NCBI GenBank assembly: GCA_013299115.1
Contig: JAAFKA010000020.1
Span: forward strand, 1 to 64,000
DNA: 64,000 nucleotides
Direction of reading: 5' to 3'
DNA from: Cytophagales bacterium
GTDB lineage: Bacteria > Bacteroidota > Bacteroidia > Cytophagales > Thermoflexibacteraceae
In this document: positions 1-7,685 of the stretch, in pieces
Layout: the number at the start of each line of letters is the position of its first letter
Numbering within the stretch: position 1 is the stretch's first letter
The notes under the pieces: generated by a model
What the model was told of the DNA's origin: nothing
The model's database searches: none
The model's input: the letters and a program-made list of their open reading frames with translations, nothing else
Translations under genes and position numbers: made by a program

Positions 1-61
1 AATACGTTTTTTATCGTCTTTTCAGGCTCGGTGGCAGTGTAGGCACAAAACTTTTACTACT

Positions 62-129
62 GTTTTATAGTTCGTAAGGAGGTAAAAAAGCCTTTTTCGG
101 CTTTTTTACCTCCTTACGAACTATAAAAC
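62..129. repeat. Perfect 31-bp inverted repeat (hairpin)
   Basis: Positions 62-92 are the exact reverse complement of 99-129, with a 6-base loop at 93-98. The stem contains runs of A and T next to the loop and could act as a strong bidirectional terminator. It lies just inside a sequence at 128-147 (ACTTTTCGGACAGCCTCTAC) that resembles an insertion-sequence end, so it may be the subterminal hairpin of an IS whose body lies to the left of the window. No gene is visible in 1-154. Confidence 0.85.
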
Positions 130-154
130 TTTTCGGACAGCCTCTACAGAAAAT

Positions 155-238
155 ATGAAAACACATTATCTTCTTTGACTTTTGGTCTTTTTGGCAACTG
201 TCTTGGTTGCTTATCACACACTTCTCGTGTTTCGATAG
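155..238 (+). pseudogene. 5' fragment of a paralogue of the 41.3-kb membrane-anchored protein
   Basis: Reading from the ATG at 155 gives MKTHYLL, a stop, then LLVFLATVLVAYHTLL. This matches the N-terminus of the protein encoded on the minus strand at 41328-42212 (MKTHHLLWLLVLLATILVAYH), and the similarity also holds in DNA, including a few bases before the ATG. The in-frame TGA at 176-178 stands where the intact gene has a TGG tryptophan codon. Only the signal/anchor region remains. It is a dead duplicate fragment. Confidence 0.65.
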
Positions 239-349
239 TCATAGAAAGTAATAAAATACTAAAAAAAGATACAAAAAAATTGTCAGTATCAAAACCATTC
301 ATACAACAAAGACTTATCAAAAGAACATAGAAAAAAATATCACAAAAGT

Positions 350-381
350 TTTGTAGGTTTTCAAAAAGTTTTATATCTTTG
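350..381 (+). promoter_or_regulatory. Bacteroidota-type promoter of the tRNA-Arg gene
   Basis: A TTTG at 350-353 is followed after exactly 20 bases by TATCTTTG at 374-381. This matches the -33/-7 consensus of the Bacteroidota primary sigma factor (TTTG-N19/20-TAnnTTTG). The tRNA begins 16 bases downstream. Confidence 0.75.
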
Positions 382-396
382 CACCACAAATAAGAG

Positions 397-470
<74 letters not shown>

Positions 471-496
471 CAAAAATTAAAACCATAAAAACAAGA

Positions 497-525
497 AGCC
501 TTAAATGCAAATTTAAGGCTTTTTT
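497..525 (+). terminator. Rho-independent terminator after tRNA-Arg
   Basis: A perfect 10-bp stem AGCCTTAAAT/ATTTAAGGCT (497-506 and 511-520) with loop GCAA is followed by a run of T. It lies 27 bases after the tRNA. Confidence 0.85.
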
Positions 526-597
526 GTTGCCTTGATGTTTATATATTTTATAAATTTAATAAAAAAATGACACAGAAAATGACACAGAATTGACACA

Positions 598-720
598 CTA
601 TTTTACCAAACTACTCAAATATTCCTCATCTTGTGGTGTACCAGCGAAATTTATCATTTTGAATAAGTGAATTTTTTGCTCATCTGTTATTAAGCCATCA
701 TGACGGATTTGTACAAAATG
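598..720 (-). pseudogene. 3' end of an unknown gene cut off by the IS66 element
   Basis: On the minus strand an open frame enters from the left edge of the IS at 720 and runs 40 codons to a TAG at 600-598, ending DEEYLSSLVK. Composition and codon use look genuinely coding. The matching 5' part is not present on the other side of the IS (after 2186), so the front of the gene has been lost rather than merely interrupted. The product is not recognised. Confidence 0.5.
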
Positions 721-721
721 T

Positions 722-2186
722 GTAACTACTCAGGTTGTTAAAAAAAAACTAAAAAATTCGCCAAAAACATTATCTTTGCATCCTTGACAGACAAAGACGA
801 GTATATCACAAAATTAGAGGCAATTATAGCCCAACAATCGGAACAAATAGCTTTGTTGGAGCATAAAATCGTGTCTTTATTAGAGGAAATAGCGAAGTTA
901 AAAGTCCGTAAAGGCTCACACAATTCTTCTTTGCCTCCTTCAAGTGATATTGCCAAGAAAACTAAAAGTTTGTGGACAAAAAGTCATCGTAAATCAGGCG
1001 GACAAGAGGGTCATCAAGGTAGCACGTTGAAAATGAGTAGCACCCCTGATGAAATTGTTGAATTAAAAAGTAGTTTTTGCAGTGTTTGTGGGTCAGATTT
1101 AGGCTCAGAAACTTTTGTTTTGCAAGCCAAACGTCAAGTGATTGACATTCCACCAATTATCCCTGTTTACAAAGAATATCAACAATTTAGCTGTACTTGT
1201 AGTGCGTGCAACCATCGTCAGTTAGCCGATTTTCCACACACTGTAACAGCTCCCATTCAGTACGGAAGTAGTGTAGCAACACTTGTGAGTTATTTTTCGG
1301 TTTACCAGAGTCTGCCTTACAACCGTGTTCAAAAAATGTTCAAACAGGTTTTTTCTCTGCCTTTATCTGAAGGTACGATAGAAAATATTTTGGATAAAGT
1401 AGCCTTGAAGTTCCAAGCAGTTTATGAACAAATCAAAACAGACATCAGCCAAAGTGCGGTGGTGGGTGCAGATGAAACAGGGACAAAAGTGTCGGGTAAG
1501 AAGTGGTGGATTGGGGCGGCAGCCGTTGCTGCGTGGCAAACTGTTTTGAGTACCTTTATTGTGGCTTCTGACAACAGAGGTTTTAAGACTGTGGAGGGTT
1601 TTTTTTGCACAAGGCTTTCCTAATTCCACCCTACTTTCTGACCGTTGGGCTGCTCAATTAAAGACTTTTTCCAAAAACAAACAAATTTGTTTAGCCCATT
1701 TACTTCGTGAATTGAACTATCTGATAGCAGTTGAAAAAAGTGAATTTGCTACTGCATTCAAAACTTTGATAGGCAGTGTTTTTGACCTTAAAAAAGAGCA
1801 AAACAGTAGCCAAAAAGCCTGTGAAAAAGATGACACAAGAGCTTTGTTGATAGAAAAACAACTTACAGATTTGTTGGCAGAAGTGCTGGACGAGAAAAAA
1901 TGTCCCAAAATAGCGGTTTTTCAATCCGCTATGATAAAATGTAGGGAATATTTATTGACTTGTCTCTATCATTTGGAAGTAGCTCCTGATAATAATGCTT
2001 CGCAGAGGGCTATTCGGATAATAAAGGTCAAGCTGGGCGGCACTCCGCAGAAGGTATCTGGTCAGTTCAAAACGGGGCAGCAGACTTTCTGTGTCATTCG
2101 GTCTGTAATAGATACGCTAATAAAACGTAAAGTGGAGCTAATACAAAACATACAAGTAATTCTTAATTTACAACCTGAGTAGTTAC
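722..2186 (+). mobile_element. IS66-family insertion sequence
   Basis: The element is bounded by 17-bp terminal inverted repeats, GTAACTACTCAGGTTGT at 722-738 and its reverse complement at 2170-2186. The GTAA end is typical of IS66-family elements. It carries only the large tnpC-type transposase, with no tnpA or tnpB, as in the smaller single-ORF IS66 subgroup. An 8-bp target duplication is expected but the flanks differ (CAAAATGT on the left, TCTTTTTT on the right), suggesting deletion or recombination after insertion. A -7 box TATCTTTG at 771-778 lies just before the transposase. Confidence 0.9.
784..2182 (+). pseudogene. IS66-type transposase (TnpC), frameshifted
   Basis: Two overlapping frames together encode one DDE transposase. 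The first part (from a TTG at 784) has an N-terminal coiled coil, a Cys-rich zinc-binding region (CSVCGS and CTCSACNHRQ) and the first catalytic Asp in GADETG. The second part continues from AQGFPNSTLLSDRW and includes PDNNASQRAIR, where the IS66 catalytic Glu is replaced or shifted. The break is at a run of eight T (1599-1606). Seven T would restore one frame of about 465 residues. It is either an inactivating insertion or a site where RNA polymerase slippage makes some full-length mRNA. The promoter lies so close to the start that the message may be nearly leaderless. Confidence 0.85.
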
Positions 2187-2213
2187 TCTTTTTTTATGTT
2201 GAATGAAAAAATA

Positions 2214-2244
2214 GAAGTAACATTTCTTTAAGAAATGTTACTTC
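2214..2244. terminator. 31-nt palindromic hairpin, likely terminator
   Basis: The 31-nt near-perfect palindrome starts GAAGTAACATTTCTT and ends AAGAAATGTTACTTC. It sits between the IS66 element and the 3' end of the minus-strand gene at 2263, the right place for a terminator of that cluster. An almost identical 31-nt element lies at 19802-19832, so it belongs to a dispersed family. Confidence 0.6.
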
Positions 2245-2262
2245 TTGCTAATTTTAGAAGAA

Positions 2263-2667
2263 CTACAAACTGGTTTCTGATTCTTCGCCAATTATTCCAA
2301 ATATAGCCTGTCCTTCTTTGTTGTCTTGCCAATCCTCTCTCAATACTTGCCTGAGTGTGGCAATTGCTGCCTCCACGAAAACCTTAGAATGTGGATTTTG
2401 CATTTTTTTCTTTGCCACTTCCTCCACAATATCGAGTGAAAAGTCTGCAATTTCTTGTTTGTTTTCCTCCAAGATTTGATTGAGTTGGGCTTTGTCATCA
2501 GGGTTGTTGTCGGTCATTACTCTTACCACATCATCACCTAATTTTTTGCCCAAATCAATGGCTTCGTTTTCGATTTCCGTTGTCTTTTCGCCTTGCAAGA
2601 GCTGAGGCAAAGCATTTCCCAAAATACCCCAAAGGATACGTAGAGAAATTTTGTTAATTTTTTTCAT
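2263..2667 (-). CDS. Small conserved phage-locus protein, function unknown
   Basis: The product is a 134-residue, largely alpha-helical acidic protein beginning MKKINKISLRILWGILGNALPQLLQGEK. The N-terminus is a short hydrophobic or amphipathic segment. The rest is charged helices (ENEAIDLGKKL, LNQILEENKQEI) with no recognised catalytic motif. It lies 14 bases after the amidase gene on the same strand and is probably cotranscribed with it. In phage loci small proteins next to an amidase are often lysis accessories, but nothing in the sequence proves this. The hairpin at 2214-2244 would end the transcript. Confidence 0.6.
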   Translation of the reverse strand: MKKINKISLRILWGILGNALPQLLQGEKTTEIENEAIDLGKKLGDDVVRVMTDNNPDDKAQLNQILEENKQEIADFSLDIVEEVAKKKMQNPHSKVFVEAAIATLRQVLREDWQDNKEGQAIFGIIGEESETSL

Positions 2668-2681
2668 TATTTTTTCATTAT

Positions 2682-3302
2682 TTAATTGTAAAGAATTTCT
2701 AAACTTTTGACAATGCCATTTGCCACATTTTGGGCATGATTGGCTGCTTTCATCATTTCCACATCTTGGCGGTTGTCGTGAAAACCAATTTCCAAAATCA
2801 TGCTGTCTGCCAAAATCCCTCTGTTTGTGTTGGGGTTATGGGGACTATTCATTGCCAAATTTCTGTAATGCACTCCTTGTCCATGCAAAGGTAATTGAGT
2901 GGCTATGGCAAGTTGTTGGGCAAAGTTGCTTGCCTCAAAATGCAAGTCTGTTCTTGTGTTATGCAGCCAAACGCCAACTCCTCTTGCAGCCTGCCACTGC
3001 CCCATGCTGTTTGCGTTGGAGTGGATAGAGAGCAACAAATAATCTTTTGCATTGTTGGTATGCACAAAGCTATTTGCCACTTGCTGCCGACTCGATAAAG
3101 AAAAATCAGGAACAGTCAGCATTGCCTCATTGAGCCATTGCCTGAATAAAACAAAGTGCTTGTAGCCCTTGACAGTCAAGGTTTTAGACAATACTTGCAC
3201 TATTTTTCGGTTGTTGTCAAACTCCCTTAAAGTTCCATCGGGACTTTGTTTGCCTATGGTGGCTGTGCCATGTCCGCAATCGATGATGAGTGTTTTTTTC
3301 AT
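2682..3302 (-). CDS. N-acetylmuramoyl-L-alanine amidase (Amidase_3), phage endolysin type
   Basis: This 206-residue zinc amidase would cleave the bond between MurNAc and the stem peptide in peptidoglycan. The zinc-binding motifs of the Amidase_3 family are visible: IDCGHG near residue 7, a central LLLSIHSNAN, and the C-terminal ILEIGFHDN with the catalytic Glu. There is no signal peptide or cell-wall binding domain, so export would need a holin or the tail itself, as for phage endolysins. It ends 14 bases before the gene at 2667 and begins just after 3304 on the same strand, forming a compact three-gene unit. The direction is opposite to the tail genes from 6.1 kb. Confidence 0.88.
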   Translation of the reverse strand: MKKTLIIDCGHGTATIGKQSPDGTLREFDNNRKIVQVLSKTLTVKGYKHFVLFRQWLNEAMLTVPDFSLSSRQQVANSFVHTNNAKDYLLLSIHSNANSMGQWQAARGVGVWLHNTRTDLHFEASNFAQQLAIATQLPLHGQGVHYRNLAMNSPHNPNTNRGILADSMILEIGFHDNRQDVEMMKAANHAQNVANGIVKSLEILYN

Positions 3303-3303
3303 T

Positions 3304-3786
3304 TTATCTAATCACTTTGAAAAAAGGTTGCACACTTGGCTCTCCACAATCGCAAATTGGTAATTGAATTTGTAGCATTTTGGCTGTGTTGCAAAGCTCT
3401 GTTTTTAAGGTTGCTAACAGTTTTTCGCCTGTGAGTGCTATGTTTGCACCGTCTGAGGCTTTCAATACTGTAAATTCAGATTCTACTGCATCAGCCTTTG
3501 CCTTCGTCAAAACCCTGTTGGTAGCAGCACTTTGTGTAGTTGCATTACCTCCTGTAACTTCTATAGCCTTGTTTATCAGCAAGTTATAAGCAATATAAGT
3601 GCCTACCAATATTTTTTGTTGGGCTGTGTAAGTGTTTTCATTTTCCACTTCATCGGCTGCTTTGCCCAAATAGCTTTGGAGTAAATACAAGACTTCCCAT
3701 TTGGTGTTATTGACTTTTTCCAATAAACTTGCATTATTGAGGTCAATAAAAGGCAATTTCGTTGCAACTATCTCATTGATAAGCAT
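3304..3786 (-). CDS. Putative phage head-tail connector-type protein
   Basis: This 160-residue soluble protein, mostly helical, begins MLINEIVATKLPFIDLNNAS and has a region EVLYLLQSYLGKAADEVENE resembling the size and style of small head-tail adaptor (gp6-like) proteins. Near the C-terminus are three Cys in LCNT and ICDCGEP. There is no clear motif. The position next to a phage amidase and to a truncated phage-like gene (3885-4040) supports a structural role. Assignment to a specific connector family is inference from context. Confidence 0.5.
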   Translation of the reverse strand: MLINEIVATKLPFIDLNNASLLEKVNNTKWEVLYLLQSYLGKAADEVENENTYTAQQKILVGTYIAYNLLINKAIEVTGGNATTQSAATNRVLTKAKADAVESEFTVLKASDGANIALTGEKLLATLKTELCNTAKMLQIQLPICDCGEPSVQPFFKVIR

Positions 3787-3884
3787 AGCTATTTTAGTGT
3801 TTTGAGATGTGTTCCAAAAAACCTATAAGCAATTCCATTGCGGGTTTAAAACCTTATAGGTTTAGTCGTTAAGACGGCTGACGT

Positions 3885-4040
3885 TTATTTTACCTTTTTG
3901 GCTTCCTCTTCCGTAACTCGGATTAAAGCCCCATTGCCGATGGCAGCCTTAACAAATGGCGTTTCTTCTATTTCTTTAATTTGATTGGGCAAAACAGTGT
4001 TTACGCCATCGAAAAAAGAGCCGCCATGTGTACCTATGGC
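3885..4040 (-). pseudogene. 3' remnant of a minus-strand phage gene at a rearrangement joint
   Basis: On the minus strand a frame from about 4040 to a TAA at 3887-3885 reads FFDGVNTVLPNQIKEIEE and ends GALIRVTEEEAKKVK. It has no start codon and its upstream frame closes at 4041-4043. The C-terminal style (GNGALIRV then a Lys/Glu tail) fits a small phage structural protein. The plus-strand gene that starts at about 4026 runs in the opposite direction through the same joint. I infer that an inversion or deletion joined two formerly distant parts of a phage genome here. Confidence 0.5.
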
Positions 4041-4397
4041 TTAGTGGGCGAAATGATAGACAGGTACATGGAAAATGCAGCCAATAGCTTTGTGCAAGAA
4101 ATAGCCTTGTCTGTTTTGGTAGTTCCAGAGAGCATGGGCAGTGGGTCGGAGGTAGAAATTTCGCAAAAAGGTAAATCAGATTTTACGACGGGCTATGTGC
4201 TGGTGCATTGGCAAGATTTGCTAACTGCCCAACTTGCAGACTCGGACAAACTGCTGACAAACCCCGACAAAGATTATTTGCTGATAGACAACCAAAAGGT
4301 ACAAATTATTGGAATTAATCCCATACCAGATTTGGTTAATTTGAAAAGTTTTGTTAAAATACAATATCAAAAAGTAGTTATGATTTATTATTTTTGA
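4026..4397 (+). CDS. Phage structural protein, probably neck/tail-completion type (5' end rearranged)
   Basis: The frame is open from 3981, but residues before the ATG at 4026 come from DNA that codes convincingly on the other strand, so I take 4026 (MCTYGLVGEM) or 4053 (MIDRYMENAA) as the likely start. The product is about 115-123 residues of mixed alpha/beta character, with VVPESMGSGSEVEISQKG and DYLLIDNQKVQIIGIN. This fits small neck or head-completion proteins placed before the tail sheath in myophages, but no family motif is certain. The last codons run into the AT-rich repeat starting at 4377, and the C-terminus IQYQKVVMIYYF may be altered by it. Confidence 0.45.
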   Translation: MCTYGLVGEMIDRYMENAANSFVQEIALSVLVVPESMGSGSEVEISQKGKSDFTTGYVLVHWQDLLTAQLADSDKLLTNPDKDYLLIDNQKVQIIGINPIPDLVNLKSFVKIQYQKVVMIYYF

Positions 4398-4493
4398 TTT
4401 ATGATTGACAACCATAGCGTAAATAAATCATAAATCAAAAATCATAAATAGAGAAAAAATCATAAATCAAAAATAATAAATCATAAATTAGAA
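4377..4493. repeat. AT-rich heptamer-array hairpin, copy A
   Basis: TGATTTA-type units, then a core GACAACCATAGCGTAAA (4407-4423), then AATCATA/AATCAAAA units form a large imperfect inverted repeat. The same arrangement, with core GACAACCATAACGTAAA, occurs at 12432-12532. Each copy lies immediately before the start codon of a phage structural gene. Confidence 0.7.
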
Positions 4494-4495
4494 AA

Positions 4496-5119
4496 GTGTT
4501 TAGCATTGCCACCATAGACAGGACTTTTTTTGAGGTCATTCGTACCCAATTAGTAGCCGAAGGTTATTGCCCCGATAGGGCAAACCTTACCACAGAAGCA
4601 GCCCTCAAAGCAGCCAAGCAAACCATTGTCAGTTCGGGCAAAGAAATTATCGAGATATTTGGCACAGCCAACTATGAAGACAGACAAGCCGTTAAAAACA
4701 ACAAAATAGTCATTCATAGACTCGGCATAGACAGAGGCGAAATAGGTGGCTGGGGTGTACACCAATACGAAAACCAAGGCACCTCTTACCTCAAAAGTAA
4801 ACTACCCTCAGAAACAGTACACATCAACTACCAAGTGAGTTACCTCACCAACAGCATTGCCTACGACAGAATTATACACAAAATCCTTTTTTCGGTACTT
4901 GCCCAAAAAGGAAACTTGCAAGCCCTGACCGAAGGCAGCAACCCAACTATCAAGTCGTTTGACTACCAACGGATAGACTACAAAGACTTGTCGGCAGAAA
5001 AATACATAGAGAAAGCCATTCGTTACCAAGCCCTCAATATTACCTTAGCTGAGGAGGTGCAAGCCGTAGGCAATGTTGCCAAAATTACAACGATTGTGAA
5101 AGAAGTTAAGAATGATTAA
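4496..5119 (+). CDS. Phage neck / tail-terminator-like protein
   Basis: This 207-residue protein starts at a GTG at 4496 (MFSIATIDRTFFEVIRTQLV). The order of elements, a helical N-terminus then EIIEIFGTANYEDRQAV and a long beta-rich middle with VHINYQVSYLTNSIAYDRII, suggests a virion joining or tail-completion protein. Its place directly upstream of the sheath gene, if the hicBA insertion is ignored, fits the gene order of contractile-tailed phages. No motif allows a specific name. It is followed by an AT-rich tract and the 3' end of the convergent hicB. Confidence 0.55.
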   Translation: MFSIATIDRTFFEVIRTQLVAEGYCPDRANLTTEAALKAAKQTIVSSGKEIIEIFGTANYEDRQAVKNNKIVIHRLGIDRGEIGGWGVHQYENQGTSYLKSKLPSETVHINYQVSYLTNSIAYDRIIHKILFSVLAQKGNLQALTEGSNPTIKSFDYQRIDYKDLSAEKYIEKAIRYQALNITLAEEVQAVGNVAKITTIVKEVKND

Positions 5120-5175
5120 TTTTGAATGTTGAACTTTTAATTCAAAATTAGGTATTAAAAATTCAACATTAGAGG

Positions 5176-5589
5176 TTAAAAAACTTCTACTTTTGCCAAT
5201 CTTTCGCCTAATTGCCTAACCGCATTTTCTATTTTTTTGGTTTGCTGTTCTGATGGGTATTTGATACCTGCTACATATTGGCGGAGTAAAGATTGGTTTA
5301 TGTCTGCTAATTTGGCTACTGAACTAATTTTGAGTACGCTAAACTCCTCAAACAATTCTGTGAGGTCATAAGCAAAACTGAATGTTACGTCTTTTTTTAC
5401 GTTTACGTTTTTCCAATCCTCGTGTTGTTGCCCTTCGTGTTCTATCCAATCTTGCAACAAGTCTGCTAAGGTCGTGGTTACGTCTTTGCGGTTGTCTGCA
5501 ACAGTAGCAATGATGAACTGTTTGTCGGAACAGATACGTCCCCACCATTCGCCATCTCCTTTTTCAAAAACAATTTCTACGTTTATCAT
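5176..5589 (-). CDS. hicB: HicB-type antitoxin with C-terminal helix-turn-helix
   Basis: From the ATG at 5589 the product is 137 residues. The N-terminal half (MINVEIVFEKGDGEWWGRI) is the partly degraded RNase-H-like fold of HicB. The C-terminal half (VAKLADINQSLLRQYVAG, then QTKKIENAVRQLGERL) is an HTH DNA-binding domain of the XRE type found in many HicB antitoxins. It would bind and neutralise HicA and repress its own operon. It lies downstream of hicA, separated by an 88-base gap that contains a strong hairpin. The longer frame to 5628 adds a poor leader and is less likely. The pair faces against the tail genes and looks like inserted cargo. Confidence 0.85.
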   Translation of the reverse strand: MINVEIVFEKGDGEWWGRICSDKQFIIATVADNRKDVTTTLADLLQDWIEHEGQQHEDWKNVNVKKDVTFSFAYDLTELFEEFSVLKISSVAKLADINQSLLRQYVAGIKYPSEQQTKKIENAVRQLGERLAKVEVF

Positions 5590-5633
5590 CTTTTTGTTTG
5601 TTTTGGTGTGTGTGTAAATCAATAGCACTTAGT

Positions 5634-5670
5634 TTTTCACTTTCATAGTTTTGAACTATGAAAGTGAAAA
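5634..5670 (-). terminator. 17-bp hairpin between hicA and hicB
   Basis: TTTTCACTTTCATAGTT (5634-5650) and its exact complement (5654-5670) enclose a 3-base loop TTG. On the minus strand it falls between the hicA stop and the hicB start. It could be a partial terminator or mRNA stabiliser that sets the toxin to antitoxin ratio. Confidence 0.6.
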
Positions 5671-5677
5671 TTACTTT

Positions 5678-5860
5678 TTACAAACCTGCATCTTTTAAAA
5701 TTTGTTTCAATGTTCCTTTTTTGAGGTCTTTGCTACCATGAAAAGGAATGATTACATTTCCTTCTTTGGTTGGGTGTTGGTAGATTTTGTGGCTTCCGTT
5801 TTGCCTAACAAAATACCAACCGTCTTGTTCTACTTTTTTAATTAACTCTTTGGCTGTCAT
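5678..5860 (-). CDS. hicA: HicA-type mRNA interferase toxin
   Basis: This 60-residue protein has the full HicA signature: MTAKELIKKVEQDGWYFVRQ, then GSHKIYQHP with the catalytic His, and FHGSKDLKKGTLKQILKDAG at the C-terminus. HicA folds as a double-stranded RNA-binding domain and cleaves mRNA. The length is exactly that of the family. The gene is first in the operon, with a textbook promoter and a palindromic operator upstream (5887-5918). It appears intact. Confidence 0.93.
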   Translation of the reverse strand: MTAKELIKKVEQDGWYFVRQNGSHKIYQHPTKEGNVIIPFHGSKDLKKGTLKQILKDAGL

Positions 5861-5886
5861 TGTTTTAGTGCTATTGATTTACATTA

Positions 5887-5918
5887 CAAAGATAACAATA
5901 TTGTTACTTGTTTGCAAA
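5887..5918 (-). promoter_or_regulatory. hicAB promoter with overlapping palindromic operator
   Basis: On the minus strand TTTG (5918-5915) and TATCTTTG (5894-5887) are separated by exactly 20 bases, matching the Bacteroidota promoter consensus. A perfect 14-bp palindrome TAACAATATTGTTA (5893-5906) lies between the two elements. It is well placed to be the operator bound by the HTH domain of HicB. Confidence 0.75.
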
Positions 5919-6105
5919 TTTTTAGTACATTATTTTTCATTTTTTTTAATTTTGAATGTTAAATTTTTTTAGTTTTTAATTTAAAAAAATTCATAATTCA
6001 AAATTCAAAATTAATAACTTATAATTTTTTTTACACCACCGCAAAAGTTCGCCAAAGCCTATAGCCCTGTATTTTTGAGAAAAAAGCAAGAAAAATAGCA
6101 ATTCT

Positions 6106-7659
6106 ATGGCAACTTTTGGCGCACCCCAAGTATCTACCCAATCAGATGACGCAACCACAGCCCAGTCTGCACAAGTAAAATCTGTTTTCTTAGTACAGGC
6201 AATCACCCAACGCGGTGTGATAAACCAACCTGTTCGTGTGGCAAGTGTTTTAGAATTTTATCGTGAATTTGGTTTTGTCATTCACCCCACAGGAGAACTT
6301 TGTTTAAGGGCTTTGAAGGCTGGGGCAGTATTGATTGTCAATCCTGTTCACCACTATACGGATATTAGCAACCAAAATAGTAAGCAAGGTTTGCGAGCAT
6401 CATCCGTTTTATTAGAAGATGGTATAGGCAATACAGTTTTAGGTGTCGAAGCCGTTGAAGTTGGCGAGGGCTACAACAATATTGCAGTGCAGTTTTTCCA
6501 GCCCCAAAGTCGCAAACCAAACAGTTTGGATATAGTCGTAAGCAAGCCTAATGACACCTCTTTCCCAAAAGAAGTTATCAATGATGTACCACATAATTTT
6601 TATTTGAATGATTTGGCACTACTCAACCAACGACTCAGTGCTGTAAAATTTACGCTGAATACAGACGGCATAAATTTATCCTCATTGGCTGGCATTTATG
6701 CGTCTTTGGGTGGCGGAGCAAAAGACATTAGCATGATTACTACCAATGATTTTGCAGGGGCGGAGATTAGTCGTACAGGTTTGTATGCTTTCACAGACAC
6801 CATCGATGGTTTTCATTTGATTAACTTCAACCCCCAAAATCTCTTATCTTTTGCTCTTGATGCAAACATGGTTGATTTTGCCACTCGTACCCAAAGGCAG
6901 TGTCATTTGTGGATAAACGAAACAACTGCAGGTAAAATTGTAAATTTCAGGCAAGGCAGAGGCGACTACAATCACTCACCTATCGATAATTTGCAAGCTG
7001 CCTACTATGCTGGTGATATTACTGTTCCCTCCTTGCAAAACTCGTTGAACTTGCTCGAAAACATTAGCCCTATGGGAGATATTGCAGGCTGCATAGCCCA
7101 AAAAGATGCGGTAGCTGTTTGGCTTTCCGCAGCCCAATTAGATTTTGGCAAATTGGGGACAGATGTGCAAAGAATCAGGTCATTTACACCAACCGAAAAA
7201 GATTTGCTCTATGACAATGACATAAATTTCATAGAAAGGTCTGTTACACAAGGATTTAAGCTAACAGGCAATCGGAGTATGTTTAGAGATACAACCAAAG
7301 TGAGTTCAAAACTCAATGTGGCTTCGCTCACTATTTTTATGTATCGTTGGTTGAAGGTTTTTGGCGAAAAATATCTCCACGAACCTAACGACATTCCAAC
7401 ATGGACAAAAATGTACCTCGATGCCAAACCTACGCTACTTGCTTTAGAAACAGGACGTGCCATATTAGGCGGAGAGGGCAAAGGCTGGCTCTGGCGAGGT
7501 GACCAAGATGCAAAAAACTACGACTCTTTGCAATACAACAGTAAATCGGAGGTACAGCAAGGCATTTATAGGGTGCAGGTTTTAATCAAGCCTGTTTCGG
7601 CTATTGAGTATTTGGTATTTACCATTACCAAAACCAACGATATTGTGGCTGTTTCTTAA
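6106..7659 (+). CDS. Contractile tail sheath protein
   Basis: This 517-residue sheath subunit would polymerise around the tail tube and contract on firing. It begins MATFGAPQVST and soon shows VKSVFLVQAITQRGVINQPV, the usual N-terminal strand region of sheaths. The middle is the variable domain. The C-terminal third (FTPTEKDLLYDNDINFIERS, RDTTKVSSKLNVASLTIFMY, then VQQGIYRVQVLIKP) is the conserved inner domain that makes the handshake with neighbouring subunits. Length is typical. It is the first gene of a close-packed plus-strand run ending at 15925, and the tube gene follows after 26 bases. The region 5919-6105 upstream holds only AT-rich repeats. Confidence 0.92.
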   Translation: MATFGAPQVSTQSDDATTAQSAQVKSVFLVQAITQRGVINQPVRVASVLEFYREFGFVIHPTGELCLRALKAGAVLIVNPVHHYTDISNQNSKQGLRASSVLLEDGIGNTVLGVEAVEVGEGYNNIAVQFFQPQSRKPNSLDIVVSKPNDTSFPKEVINDVPHNFYLNDLALLNQRLSAVKFTLNTDGINLSSLAGIYASLGGGAKDISMITTNDFAGAEISRTGLYAFTDTIDGFHLINFNPQNLLSFALDANMVDFATRTQRQCHLWINETTAGKIVNFRQGRGDYNHSPIDNLQAAYYAGDITVPSLQNSLNLLENISPMGDIAGCIAQKDAVAVWLSAAQLDFGKLGTDVQRIRSFTPTEKDLLYDNDINFIERSVTQGFKLTGNRSMFRDTTKVSSKLNVASLTIFMYRWLKVFGEKYLHEPNDIPTWTKMYLDAKPTLLALETGRAILGGEGKGWLWRGDQDAKNYDSLQYNSKSEVQQGIYRVQVLIKPVSAIEYLVFTITKTNDIVAVS

Positions 7660-7685
7660 CAAAAAATCTAAAAACATTTATCATA

